Below are positions 18,863 to 27,260 of a DNA stretch of 64,000 bases, piece by piece. A model generated the notes under the pieces. The model did not search any database and was not told the origin of the DNA. It was given only the letters and a program-made list of their open reading frames with translations. The stretch covers positions 1,612,001 to 1,676,000 of the forward strand of contig CP094243.1 in NCBI GenBank assembly GCA_022749655.1. The letters run 5' to 3'. Both the position numbers and the translations under genes were made by a program. Position 1 is the first letter of the stretch. Every line of letters starts with the position of its first letter. The stretch comes from Xanthomonas phaseoli pv. phaseoli (GTDB taxonomy: Bacteria; Pseudomonadota; Gammaproteobacteria; Xanthomonadales; Xanthomonadaceae).

Positions 18863-19440
18863 TCAGCGCGCCGCGTAAACGCCACTGACCACGGCAATCA
18901 AGTCCGCACCCGCACTCGCCAGCGCAGGCACATGCGCAGGCGCAATGCCACCGATCGCCACGCGCGGCAGGTCGAGTTCGGCGGCCTGCTGCAGCAATGC
19001 AGGCGCCGCACGCCGGGTGGTCTGCTTGGTGGTGGTCGGAAAAATGCACCGAAGGCCACATAACTGGCGCCCGCTTTCGCTGCGGCGCGCGCGCGCTCGA
19101 TATCGTCGTAGCACGACACCCCGATGATGGCCTGTTCGCCCAGCAGCGCGCGCGCTGCCGCCACGTCGCCATCGTCTTCGCCCAGATGCACGCCTTGCGC
19201 ACCGACCTGCGCCGCCAGCTGCGCATCGTCGTTGATGATCAACGGCACGCCATGGGCCGCGCATGCCTCGCGCAAGGCGCCGGCCTGGCGCATCCGCAGC
19301 GCCGCATCCGCCTGCTTGTTGCGGTACTGCAGCCAGGTGATCGACCCCAGCAACGGCGCCGTGCGCAGCAACAAGCGCTGCGTGTTGGGCTCGTCGGGGG
19401 TGATCAGATAGACGCCGCGAACGTTAAGACGGTTGGGCAT
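18863..19440 (-). CDS. thiE: Thiamine-phosphate synthase, frameshifted
   Basis: ThiE joins the pyrimidine and thiazole units to make thiamine monophosphate. The N-terminal two thirds read normally: [16 protein letters not shown], then [12 protein letters not shown] (pyrophosphate site), [13 protein letters not shown] and [12 protein letters not shown] (metal-binding aspartates), then IIGVSCYDD and [11 protein letters not shown]. The frame then breaks near 19038-19044. The C-terminal part continues one phase over as [14 protein letters not shown] and [17 protein letters not shown] to VVSGVYAAR. Restoring one C in the run after TTTTT joins the two and gives a 192-residue protein of ordinary make-up. 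The start at 19440 is supported by the family N-terminus. It is divergent from the rubredoxin gene. Confidence 0.93.
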
Positions 19441-19511
19441 GGCAACGCTTCCGAAAGCGGTGGATGGGATGGGACAATGCAGGCCCACTGTTGCATGACC
19501 GCGATTATCCG

Positions 19512-19703
19512 ATGAGCGAGACATCCACGACCACCTACCGCACCTGGATGTGCGTCGTCTGCGGGTTTCTCTACCACGAGGCCGACGGCATCCCCGAAGA
19601 AGGCATCGCCCCGGGCACCCGCTGGCAGGACGTGCCCGACACCTGGACCTGCCCCGATTGCGGCGTGACCAAGGAGGACTTCGAGATGGTGGAAATCGGT
19701 TGA
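19512..19703 (+). CDS. rubA: Rubredoxin
   Basis: A 63-residue rubredoxin with the two iron-binding CxxC pairs, MCVVCGFLY and [10 protein letters not shown], and the conserved aromatic core ([21 protein letters not shown]). It is a small cytoplasmic one-electron carrier with one Fe(Cys)4 centre. Start 19512 leaves a ten-residue N-terminal extension before the fold. It stands alone between thiE (divergent) and an AT-richer stretch. Confidence 0.95.
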   Translation: MSETSTTTYRTWMCVVCGFLYHEADGIPEEGIAPGTRWQDVPDTWTCPDCGVTKEDFEMVEIG

Positions 19704-19926
19704 TGGAATCCTGTTAAGGAACGTTATTTATCCAATGCCTATTGAATTATATAGATAATCCTCTTGTCCAGAATGCTATTTGTTGAAATTGCAGGCCAGA
19801 GTTAAAAGGCGTAGCCTCCACGGACGGCCAGCAATGATTGCCAGGATTGCCATCATTTTTGGTTGGTTAAAGGCCAGGCGTAATTCCCGAAGCCGGAATG
19901 GCTTTAATTAAAGAAAATGAAATTTC

Positions 19927-20382
19927 ATGTTTAAATTATCGGTATGTTCAACAATTTTGGTTTTATCATCTGCAGTTTCTTTCGGGGCAATTGGTTCTCC
20001 TTCCGATCAACAATCTCTCATCCAGGGGATGGGTGAGCGTTTGCCGGCGGGTAAGGCAAATGTCAGTTTGTCACCGCGATACAAAGTCTATGTTTTTGAA
20101 AAGAATGGGCTTAAGTTCGTCCAGATCAACGCCCTTAACAACGATGTGTTGGCCGTGCTACCCCTAGTGCCTGGCGCGACGTCCCACCTGCCTATAGCAA
20201 CCAATGCAAAGAGTGCTCCGGCGCAGTCAGACGGACTGATGACAGCCCAGGCAAGCTGTCCTTGTAGTTCGCAAGTGGTCTACAGTGACGCAAATTATAA
20301 TATTGTCGTCATATATGGCTCGAACGGCGAGTACATAACGTCTTATCAGGTGCCCAGATCACCCCAGGGTCAACCTCATTAA
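19927..20382 (+). CDS. Secreted orphan protein of low GC content
   Basis: A 151-residue protein of no family I recognise. It begins with a Sec-type signal peptide (MFKLSVCSTILVLSSAVSFG). The mature part has KVYVFEKNGLKFVQIN and a short cysteine motif, SCPCSSQVVY, then NIVVIYGSNGEYITSYQV, which looks beta-rich. The gene and the 220 bases before it are visibly richer in A and T than every neighbour (AATGAAATTTCATGTTTAAA at its start), with codons unusual for this chromosome. That suggests transfer. The start at 19927 has no strong ribosome binding site; GAAAATGAAATTTC precedes it. No mobility gene is attached. Confidence 0.6.
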   Translation: MFKLSVCSTILVLSSAVSFGAIGSPSDQQSLIQGMGERLPAGKANVSLSPRYKVYVFEKNGLKFVQINALNNDVLAVLPLVPGATSHLPIATNAKSAPAQSDGLMTAQASCPCSSQVVYSDANYNIVVIYGSNGEYITSYQVPRSPQGQPH

Positions 20383-20408
20383 GCGATGCTGAGTTTTTGT
20401 TACAACAG

Positions 20409-21290
20409 TCAGTGCGCCCGCGCGCGCTGGCTGTTCAATTCCACCAGGTGTTCGTGCAGATGGGCCGCGTCCTGCGCGCCCGGGTTGAGCACCAGGTAGC
20501 GCGAGAGATCGTGGCGTGCGCCGTTGCGGTGGCCCAGATGCAGATAGGCCATGCCACGGTCGCGCAGGGCCTCGGGTTGGTCGGGCACCAGCTTCAGGAT
20601 GCGGTCGGCGCTGCGGGCAGCGCGGTCCCAGTGCTCGGCATCGGCATAGACGCCGTGCAGGTTGCGCAGGATGCGGATCAAGATCGCGCGATGCGGGGCG
20701 GGGTCGAGAATCTGCGCCAGCGCGCGGTCGTCGGGAATCTCGCCACCCAGATGCGGGCGGGCACGTTCGCGCAGCTCATCCACGCCCAGCGGACGGCCGC
20801 CATTGAACGGGTCCATCACCAGTACGCCGTCATCTACCGGCAGACGCACCAGGAAATGACCGGGAAACGACACCCCGGCCAACGGGATGCCCAGCCGGCG
20901 CGCCACTTCGATCTGCACCATCGCCAGTGAAATCGGATTGCCAAGCCGGCGCTCGAACACCTGGTTGAGGTAGCTGTTGCGCGGGTCGTAATACTCGTCG
21001 TGGTTGCCCGAATAGCCCAGCTCGTCGAACAGGTAGCGATTGACCGCCGCCATCTTCAGCGGCCAAAGATCGATTGCGTCCACTTCGCGGCGCAGATGCT
21101 CGACGTGGCTCTGCACCAGCGTGTCGTACAGCTCGGCATCCAGCTGCGGATACTCGTCGCGCGCGATCAGCAGCGCGGTGGACATCAACGGCACCGCATC
21201 GTCGTCCAGGCTGGCGAGCGCGGTCCAATGGGGAAGTGGGAGCATGTCGACCATGCTGCCAAGAGTGTCGGCAAGCGGCGCAGGGTTCAA
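20409..21290 (-). CDS. SirB1-family protein (transglutaminase-like plus TPR)
   Basis: A 293-residue protein of the SirB1 / transglutaminase-like family. The N-terminal helical half (LLIARDEYPQLDAELYDTLV, then LFDELGYSGNHDEYYDPRNS) leads into the conserved NQVFERRLGNPISLAMVQIE. The histidine of the papain-like fold follows in VSFPGHFLVRLP, with VLVMDPFNGG after it. The cysteine seen in true transglutaminases is replaced here (NPISLAM), as is usual in the family, so catalysis is doubtful. The C-terminus is TPR-like (LHGVYADAEHWDRAARSADR, LKLVPDQPEALRDRGMAYL). The start may be 21290 or 21254. The biochemical function is unknown. Confidence 0.85.
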   Translation of the reverse strand: MNPAPLADTLGSMVDMLPLPHWTALASLDDDAVPLMSTALLIARDEYPQLDAELYDTLVQSHVEHLRREVDAIDLWPLKMAAVNRYLFDELGYSGNHDEYYDPRNSYLNQVFERRLGNPISLAMVQIEVARRLGIPLAGVSFPGHFLVRLPVDDGVLVMDPFNGGRPLGVDELRERARPHLGGEIPDDRALAQILDPAPHRAILIRILRNLHGVYADAEHWDRAARSADRILKLVPDQPEALRDRGMAYLHLGHRNGARHDLSRYLVLNPGAQDAAHLHEHLVELNSQRARAH

Positions 21291-21459
21291 GTCCGGTACT
21301 TCCTGACAGGGACGCCGGCCGCATGAACACGTAACGCTGGAAGGCAGCTCTGCGTCCGATGGCCGCCAACGCCATCTGGGGATGTGACGCGCGGGTCTCG
21401 CCCGTCGTCAGGCCCCATGCGCCTGGCTGGTATGGCCCCGGCGCCTGGTCGCAGCCGCT

Positions 21460-21909
21460 TTATTTGAGCGTCGGGATGTCCGGGCTGAGGCGCAGCGTGG
21501 CGCCGTCCTGCAGGCCGAGCTTGGCGGCCTGGCCCGCGTTGAGCTCCAGCACATAGCGTGCGGGCTGCCTGCTGGGGTAGGGCGGACAGGCATCGCCGGC
21601 CGAACACGGCGGCACGTCGCGTTGCTGGGAAACCAGCCGGCGCTGTTCATCGAAATACAGGATATCCAGCGCGATCTTGGTGTTCTTCATCCAGTACGCC
21701 AGCGGCTCCTGGCGGTCGTGGATGAACAGCATGCCGCGGTCCTGGTCCATGGCATCGCGAAACATCAGCCCCTTGGCGCGATCGGCATCGTTCTGCGCCA
21801 GTTCGACCTTGTAGCGCGTACCTGCCAGTTCCACCCAGCTGTCGCCGCTGCTGGCGCAGCCGCCGAGCAGGGCCAGAAGCGCAAGGATTAGAAAACCGGG
21901 ACAACGCAT
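21460..21909 (-). CDS. DUF192-family lipoprotein
   Basis: A 149-residue DUF192 protein. A lipoprotein signal (MRCPGFLILALLALLGGC) places the cysteine at residue 18, so the mature protein should be anchored in the envelope. The DUF192 core is clear: ADRAKGLMFRDAMDQDRGML, then LAYWMKNTKIALDILYFDEQ, then YVLELNAGQAAKLGLQDGA. The start at 21909 is set by the signal peptide; the longer open frame to 22029 lacks one. The function of the family is not known. Confidence 0.9.
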   Translation of the reverse strand: MRCPGFLILALLALLGGCASSGDSWVELAGTRYKVELAQNDADRAKGLMFRDAMDQDRGMLFIHDRQEPLAYWMKNTKIALDILYFDEQRRLVSQQRDVPPCSAGDACPPYPSRQPARYVLELNAGQAAKLGLQDGATLRLSPDIPTLK

Positions 21910-22070
21910 GCGGCATACCAACTGGCAAGGATGCCGCACCATCTGCCAAGCGGCTGCGCGCGTCAAGCTGCCGCGGTGCGTCGTGCGGTTGCTGCAAGCG
22001 CGATAGTGCGATCCGCCATCGCTTCGCAATGCGAGTCGTCACTGCGCATGCGAAGGTCCGCACGCGATCT

Positions 22071-22718
22071 TCAGAGCACCCGCGGTGGCTCGCCGCCCAC
22101 GATCACCACATCGGCCGGCCGGCGCGCGAACAAACCCACGCAGACCACGCCGGGGATCTGGTTCAAGCTGCGCTCCAGCGCCACCGGGTCGGTGATCTGC
22201 AGGTTGTGCACGTCCAGCACCACGTTGCCGTTGTCGGTCACCACGCCGTCGCGCCACACCGGCTGGCCGCCGGTCGACGCCAGGATCTGGCGGGCGACCA
22301 GGCTGCGCGCCATCGGAATCACCTCGATCGGCAGCGGGAACTTGCCCAGCACCGGCACCTGCTTGCTGGGGTCGACGATGCAGATGAAGCGCTCGCTGGC
22401 TTCGGCGATGATCTTCTCACGCGTCAGCGCTGCGCCGCCGCCCTTGATCAGACAACGGTTCGGTTCGCATTCGTCGGCGCCGTCCACATACAGCGACAGG
22501 TTGCCGGTGTGATTGAGGTCAAGCACCTCGATGCCATGCTGGCGCAGGCGCGCGGTGCTCTGTTCGGAACTGGACACTGCGCCCTTGATGCGATGGCCGA
22601 TGCGGCCCAGCGCGTCGATGAAGTAAGCCACCGTCGAGCCGGTGCCCACTCCGACGATCATGCCGTCTTCCACGTAATCGATCGCTTTTTCGGCGGCCAG
22701 GCGTTTTGCTTCGGACAT
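22071..22718 (-). CDS. rpiA: Ribose-5-phosphate isomerase A
   Basis: A 215-residue RpiA interconverting ribose 5-phosphate and ribulose 5-phosphate in the pentose phosphate pathway. Family motifs: [59 protein letters not shown] with the catalytic aspartate region, [20 protein letters not shown], and [14 protein letters not shown]. Length and frame are normal. Confidence 0.97.
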   Translation of the reverse strand: MSEAKRLAAEKAIDYVEDGMIVGVGTGSTVAYFIDALGRIGHRIKGAVSSSEQSTARLRQHGIEVLDLNHTGNLSLYVDGADECEPNRCLIKGGGAALTREKIIAEASERFICIVDPSKQVPVLGKFPLPIEVIPMARSLVARQILASTGGQPVWRDGVVTDNGNVVLDVHNLQITDPVALERSLNQIPGVVCVGLFARRPADVVIVGGEPPRVL

Positions 22719-22729
22719 GGGGAAGAGCT

Positions 22730-22816
22730 CGGGATGGGTGATTGGGGATTTGGGATTCGGAAGAGCCGGTCACGCGGGGGGGCAATGGGAAAATCCCAAC
22801 TGCCCAATCCCCAATC
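22730..22816. repeat. Inverted GGGAATCGGGAAT-like intergenic repeat
   Basis: The left arm is GTGATTGGGGATTTGGGATT and the right arm reads CCCAACTGCCCAATCCCCAATC, in opposite orientation, with a short core (GTCACGCGGGGGGGC) between. It fills the space between rpiA and the EVE gene. Same family as the copies at 36229, 42486 and 63629. Confidence 0.7.
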
Positions 22817-23291
22817 ACGGCGTTTCCATCGCCAACAACAGCTTCCACTGTGCGGCGGTGACCGGCAGGATCGACAGGCGGTTGCCGCGTGCGATCAGCG
22901 CAAAGCCTTCGCCCAGCGCATCGGCCTGTTGCTTGATTTCATCCAGCGAAATCGTGCGTGTGAGTTTGCGCTCGAAGGCCACGTCCACCAGCATCCAGCG
23001 CGGATCTTCGCGCGTGGACTTTGGGTCGTGGTAGTCGGAGGACGGGTCGAACTGGGTGTCGTCCGGGTAAGCCTCGCTCGCCACCTTGGCGATGCCGACG
23101 ATGCCGGGCACCTTGCAGTTGGAATGATAAAAAAACACCCCATCGCCTACCCGCATGCCATCGCGCATGAAGTTGCGCGCCTGGTAATTGCGCACGCCAT
23201 TCCACGGTTCGGTGCCGACGCGTTCCAGATCGTCGATGGAAAAGGTGTCCGGTTCGGACTTCATCAACCAGTAGCGCTTGCGGGCAGTCAT
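22815..23291 (-). CDS. EVE-domain protein
   Basis: A 158-residue EVE-domain protein (PUA-like fold). The family signature runs RYWLMKSEPDTFSIDDLE, then WNGVRNYQARNFMRDGMRVG, then GVFFYHSNCKVPGIVGIAKV, and later DPRWMLVDVAFERK. EVE domains bind modified bases in RNA or DNA; the biological target here is unknown. The start at 23291 overlaps the stop of fau (ATGA), so the two are translationally coupled. Confidence 0.92.
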   Translation of the reverse strand: MTARKRYWLMKSEPDTFSIDDLERVGTEPWNGVRNYQARNFMRDGMRVGDGVFFYHSNCKVPGIVGIAKVASEAYPDDTQFDPSSDYHDPKSTREDPRWMLVDVAFERKLTRTISLDEIKQQADALGEGFALIARGNRLSILPVTAAQWKLLLAMETP

Positions 23292-23877
23292 TCGGAAACG
23301 GTGTCGTCTTTCAGGAAGGTGGCGTGTTCGGTGCAGATGGCGTCGACCGCCACATCCCATGCTTCGGAATCCAGGGCGGGCACCTGCTGCGCAGCGAAGC
23401 CAACACCGACCAACCAGGGAGGCGGCGCCTGGCGATGCCGGAACGCGAAGCTGCGATCATACCAGCCGCCTCCCATGCCCAGCCGACGGCACGCCGCATC
23501 GAAACCGGTCAGCGGCGCGACCACCAGTGCCATCTCCCCGCTGCCAACGTGTCGGCGCGCGCCACATCCGGCTCCGGAATGCCGTAGCGATTGCTCACCA
23601 GTGGCTGGCCCGGTCGCCACGGTGCAAAGCGCAGCACGCGCCCATCCAGCACCGGCAGGCAGTAGCGCACCCCCGCCGGCAGGGTCAGCTGCCAGCGATG
23701 CAGCGCAATTTCGCCGTCCATCGCCCAGTACCCAGCCACGGCTCCGCTGTGCGGTGCGAACGGCAGCGCCAGCAAACGCTGTGCCAACGCATCGGCGGCG
23801 GCCAGGCGCTGCGCCGCCGGCAGGCTGCGGCGGTGTGCGCGCAACTGCTGGCGCAACGCATCTCGGTCCTCGGTCAT
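23288..23877 (-). CDS. fau: 5-formyltetrahydrofolate cyclo-ligase, frameshifted
   Basis: This enzyme (YgfA/Fau) converts 5-formyl-THF to 5,10-methenyl-THF using ATP. The N-terminal part is MTEDRDALRQQLRAHRRSL to YGIPEPDVARADTLAAG; the frame breaks near 23536-23542. The C-terminal part continues in the next phase as EMALVVAPLTGFDAACRR, then LGMGGGWYDR, the hallmark GxGxGxYDR-like motif. One missing base (GCGGGC read as GCGGGG) explains the break and gives about 196 residues. Its place directly downstream of zapA and 6S RNA is the classic proteobacterial arrangement and strongly supports the identification. Confidence 0.93.
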
Positions 23878-24153
23878 CGGTTTCTCGCAGCGCAATCGGA
23901 GTTGCATTGTCGAATGCGCGCACGCGCCTGCCTAGCGTGGGTGCGCTGCGGCCCGCAGCTGCGATTGCACTGCGGGCATGCCGAGAGAGCCGTACGGGGG
24001 CACACTGCCCGGACATCTCCGCTGCCTCTGCACGTGCATGGTCGATATGCGCATCGCCGCACGCGGCAACGCCACCGACACAGCACCAGCATCGCGAGCG
24101 AAACGGGCACTCCGTGCCACTTCAACTGCCGCACGTCAGACCTTCAGGCGCGC

Positions 24154-24183
24154 AAAAGAAACGACGCCCGAAGGCGCCGTTTC
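24154..24183 (-). terminator. Rho-independent terminator of 6S RNA
   Basis: Read on the minus strand: AAACGGCGCC, loop TTCG, GGCGTCGTTT, then TCTTTT. A ten-base stem with a stable UUCG-type loop and a U-rich tail, beginning 7 bases after the 3' end of the 6S RNA closing stem. Confidence 0.88.
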
Positions 24184-24189
24184 AGATTT

Positions 24190-24374
24190 GCATTCTCCGC
24201 CGTGACGATGCGGGCGAAACGACCTTGAACCCGGGGTTCAAGTGGGGACGTTGTGAGGCCATCGGGCTTCCCGCTACAAGGCGGACTTGCACACCCGGCT
24301 TCGTCGCGCCCCCGTGGTCGTAATTAAGGGACAAGGCGAATGTTTTGCACGCTGTCGTTTACAGCAGAGAACGC
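24190..24374 (-). ncRNA. ssrS: 6S RNA
   Basis: A 185-base non-coding RNA on the minus strand between zapA and fau, exactly where 6S RNA lies in other gammaproteobacteria. Its ends pair: 5' GCGTTCTCTGCTG with 3' CGGCGGAGAATGC gives a thirteen-pair closing stem, with G-U pairs only as exceptions. Near the 3' side is the conserved hairpin CTTGAACCCCGGGTTCAAG, which resembles the E. coli 6S element CUUGAACC..GGUUCAAGG. 6S RNA mimics an open promoter and binds sigma70 RNA polymerase in stationary phase. The length equals that of E. coli 6S within one base. Confidence 0.92.
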
Positions 24375-24380
24375 AGGCGA

Positions 24381-24409
24381 ATTATAGACCTCTGTGCCGC
24401 GATGGCTAG
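24381..24409 (-). promoter_or_regulatory. Sigma70 promoter of 6S RNA
   Basis: Minus-strand TATAAT, a perfect -10 box at plus-strand 24381-24386, lies six bases before the inferred first base of 6S RNA (24374). The -35 region about 17 bases upstream (CTAGCC) is weak. The spacing independently supports the 5' end of the RNA. Confidence 0.75.
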
Positions 24410-24468
24410 CCCACTCGTCGGTCAGCGGACTTGAAGATTCATATTTGCGATGGCAGTGCGAATTCCGC

Positions 24469-24768
24469 TCAACGCGGCGTGTCGGCAACGCTGTCGAGCC
24501 GGCGATTCAAGGTGTCCAGCGTATTTGCCAGTTCACGATCGTAGAGCGCCTGCTGTTCGCGCAGTTGCTGCAATTCGTGCGCCAGATTGAGCGCGGCCAG
24601 CACCGCGACACGATCCACTGCCGCCATGCGATTGCTGCCGCGGATCTCACGCATGCGTAGATCCAGCAGCCGCGCGGCGGCGGTGAGACTTTCGCGCTCG
24701 TCTGCCGTCACGCCCACCGTGTATTCACGATCCAGAATGCGCACGCTGACCGGTTCGTTGTTGCTCAC
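24469..24768 (-). CDS. zapA: Cell division protein ZapA
   Basis: A 99-residue ZapA, which cross-links FtsZ filaments at the division ring. The N-terminal beta-hairpin domain is VSVRILDREYTVGVTADERE, followed by the helix LLDLRMREIRGSNRMAAVDR and a C-terminal coiled coil (LNLAHELQQLREQQALYDRE). It overlaps the preceding coiled-coil gene by four bases and is followed by 6S RNA and fau. Confidence 0.93.
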   Translation of the reverse strand: MSNNEPVSVRILDREYTVGVTADERESLTAAARLLDLRMREIRGSNRMAAVDRVAVLAALNLAHELQQLREQQALYDRELANTLDTLNRRLDSVADTPR

Positions 24769-24986
24769 GTGTGCTGCTCCAATGACTTCAGGCGGGCGAT
24801 CATCGCTTCCACCCGCGAGCGCGCCTGCTCGTTCTTGGTCAACAGTTGCGAGCGCTCGCCGATGAGCTGCTCCTGCTGGTGACGCAGGCTGCGGTTTTCG
24901 TCGGTGAGCCGCTGGGTACGCTCCACCAACGCCTCCACGCGGGCGGCGAGTGCGCGGATCTGAGCGAGGGCGGCAGCGTTGTCCAT
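24765..24986 (-). CDS. Small coiled-coil protein (TIGR02449/ZapB-like)
   Basis: A 73-residue almost entirely helical protein with heptad character: [20 protein letters not shown], then [19 protein letters not shown] and [18 protein letters not shown]. It matches the small TIGR02449 coiled-coil family that precedes zapA in xanthomonads and pseudomonads. It resembles ZapB in size and type, but a role in division is inferred only from its ATGA overlap with zapA. The start at 24986 (MDNAAAL) is preferred over 25022. Confidence 0.85.
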   Translation of the reverse strand: MDNAAALAQIRALAARVEALVERTQRLTDENRSLRHQQEQLIGERSQLLTKNEQARSRVEAMIARLKSLEQHT

Positions 24987-25222
24987 GCGCTCACGATAGG
25001 GGCGCGTGCGCGGGGTGGTCAAGCGCCCACGCCTGCCCCGATCCCCGGCGTCGGCCCAAGCCCTGCAAGGCCTGCCACAGGATCCAGGCAGGTCGACATT
25101 GCAGGCGTGGAACGCGCGCTCAAACGAGCAGATCGCGGCCCACGCAGGCCGCCTTGGTACACTGGCAAGTCATATCGCCGGCCGTGCGCCGGCACCTTTC
25201 GCTCTTCAGCCTGGATGACCCG

Positions 25223-25765
25223 ATGGATCTGCCCGACGTAACCGCTGTGCAAAATGAAAGCCGTCAGCTCGCGCTGGCGTCCTCTGCGGCGGAGTTGCAT
25301 GGCGGGCTGTGCGGGTGGCTCTCCGGCGGCGGTGCCGACAGCGCCGACTGGCTGGCGCGCATTCTGGCCGACAGCGGGCAGGTGGCGCCCAAGCAGGGTG
25401 GAGCGCTGGATCAGCTGCGGCAGGCCACCGTAGCGCAACTGGAAGACCGCGATTTCGCCTTCGAGCTGCTGCTCGTGGAAGACGGCGCCCCGTTGCCGGC
25501 GCGCACCGATGCATTGTTCGACTGGTGCCGAGCCTTCCTGGGCGGCTTCGGCCTGGCTGCGCAGCAGCGTCCGGCACTGAGCGAAGAAGGCGAGGAAGCG
25601 CTGCAGGATCTGGCGCGTCTGGCGCAGGCCTCCAGCGAGGACTTCGACGCGGCCGACGAGGACGACACTGCCTTGGCCGAGATCGAAGAATTCGTGCGCG
25701 TGGCGGTGCTGTTGCTGCATGGCGACTGCGTGATGGGGCCGCGCTTTCGCCAACGTCTGAACTGA
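25223..25765 (+). CDS. UPF0149 (YgfB/YecA-type) family protein
   Basis: A 180-residue YgfB-type protein. Typical elements are [13 protein letters not shown] near residue 35, the helical [15 protein letters not shown] segment, [15 protein letters not shown] and the C-terminal [17 protein letters not shown]. The family is widespread in gammaproteobacteria directly upstream of pepP, as here. In Pseudomonas a YgfB homologue affects ampDh3 control; no role is known in Xanthomonas. The start at 25223 gives the usual family N-terminus. It is divergent from the zapA cluster. Confidence 0.9.
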   Translation: MDLPDVTAVQNESRQLALASSAAELHGGLCGWLSGGGADSADWLARILADSGQVAPKQGGALDQLRQATVAQLEDRDFAFELLLVEDGAPLPARTDALFDWCRAFLGGFGLAAQQRPALSEEGEEALQDLARLAQASSEDFDAADEDDTALAEIEEFVRVAVLLLHGDCVMGPRFRQRLN

Positions 25766-25774
25766 TTGCCCGGC

Positions 25775-27103
25775 ATGAAGAAGCTCACCGGGATTGGCGC
25801 GGCCGAATACGCGCGCCGGCGCAAGCAGCTGATGCAGATGGCGGGCGATCAGGCCATTCTGATCTTGCCGGCCGCGCCTGAGCGCGTGCGTAGCCACGAC
25901 ACGCATTACCCGTATCGACAGGATTCGGATTTCTGGTATCTGAGTGGGTTTCCGGAGCCCGAAGCGGTGATGGTGCTGGTGCCCGGCCGCAAGCATGGCG
26001 AGGCGATTCTGTTCTGCCGCGAACGCGATGCCGAGCGCGAAGCCTGGGATGGCCCGCGCGAGGGTCAGGAAGGTGCGGTGGAGCGCTACGGCATGGACGA
26101 TGCGTACCCCATCGACGATGTCGACGAGATCCTGCCCGGCCTGCTGGAAGGGCGTAGCCGCGTGTACTACCACTTCGGGCGCGATGTCGATTTCGATCTC
26201 AAATTGATCGGCTGGCTCAAGCGCGTGCGCGAGCAGGTGCGCCACGGGGCGCAGCCGCCACATGAATTCCTCGAGCTCGGGCATCTGCTGCACGAGCAGC
26301 GCCTGTTCAAATCACGCGACGAAATCGCGCTGATGCAGCAGGCTGCCGACATCAGCGTGCGCGCGCACCGTGCAGCGATGCGGCTGGCGCGGCCGGGTGT
26401 GCACGAATACGCACTGCAGGCCGAGGTCGAGCGCGAATTCCGCGCTGCCGATGCATGGCCGGCCTACGGCAGCATCGTCGGCACCGGCAGCAACGCCTGC
26501 GTGCTGCATTACCGCGCCAACACTGCGCGCAGCCGCGACGGCGAGCTGGTGCTGATCGATGCCGGTGCCGAATATCGCGGCTATGCGGCCGATATCACCC
26601 GCACCTTTCCGGTCAACGGCCGCTTCACGCCAGCGCAGCGTGCATTGCACGATCTGGTCGGTGCTGCGCAGGCGGCTGCGCTTGCCCAGGCGCGCCCGGG
26701 CGTGGCGTACGAGGCAGGGCATCTGGCTGCAGTGGAAACCTTGACCGAAGGCCTGCTACGGCTGGGCCTGCTCAAGGGCAAGCTTGAACGCAACATCGCC
26801 GATGGACACTACAAGCGTTTTTATCGGCACAAGACCGGCCACTGGTTGGGCCTGGATGTGCACGATGTGGGCGACTATCGGCTGGCCGGCGATTCGCGGC
26901 TGCTCGAGCCCAGCATGGTGTTCACCATCGAGCCGGGGCTTTACGTGTCGGCCAACGACACCTCGGTAGAGGCCAAGTGGCGCGGCATCGGCATTCGCAC
27001 CGAAGACAATGTGCTGATCACGGCCGATGGCTACCGTGTACTGACCGGTGCGCTGGCGCGCAGTGCCGACGAGATCGAAGCGGAGATGGCCGGCGGCGCA
27101 TGA
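25775..27103 (+). CDS. pepP: Xaa-Pro aminopeptidase
   Basis: A 442-residue M24B metallopeptidase that removes N-terminal residues next to proline. The N-terminal creatinase-like domain (THYPYRQDSDFWYLSGFPEP) is followed by the pita-bread catalytic domain. All five metal ligands are visible: aspartates in LIDAGAEYRGYAADITRTFP, histidine in HKTGHWLGLDVHDVGDY, and glutamates in VFTIEPGLYVS and GIRTEDNVLI. The ATG at 25775 is the likely start; a TTG at 25766 adds three residues. It follows the ygfB-like gene by nine bases, so they are co-transcribed. Confidence 0.95.
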   Translation: MKKLTGIGAAEYARRRKQLMQMAGDQAILILPAAPERVRSHDTHYPYRQDSDFWYLSGFPEPEAVMVLVPGRKHGEAILFCRERDAEREAWDGPREGQEGAVERYGMDDAYPIDDVDEILPGLLEGRSRVYYHFGRDVDFDLKLIGWLKRVREQVRHGAQPPHEFLELGHLLHEQRLFKSRDEIALMQQAADISVRAHRAAMRLARPGVHEYALQAEVEREFRAADAWPAYGSIVGTGSNACVLHYRANTARSRDGELVLIDAGAEYRGYAADITRTFPVNGRFTPAQRALHDLVGAAQAAALAQARPGVAYEAGHLAAVETLTEGLLRLGLLKGKLERNIADGHYKRFYRHKTGHWLGLDVHDVGDYRLAGDSRLLEPSMVFTIEPGLYVSANDTSVEAKWRGIGIRTEDNVLITADGYRVLTGALARSADEIEAEMAGGA

Positions 27104-27260
27104 GCGCCGGCGCGCGGGGAATTGACAAGGAGCGACGCGCTGCAGCGGGCGTCATGACCGCAGGCGCAGCGTAAGCGCAGCCGTCGCGCTGTGGTGCAAC
27201 ACCGATATTGGGCATCGGCCGCGCGCACCGGGCAGCTGGGCGGACGTGTGTCGGCCGCGG

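Noticed and set aside
21460..22029. Longer DUF192 protein starting at 22029
   Set aside because: The lipoprotein signal begins at 21909; the extra 40 residues would bury it.
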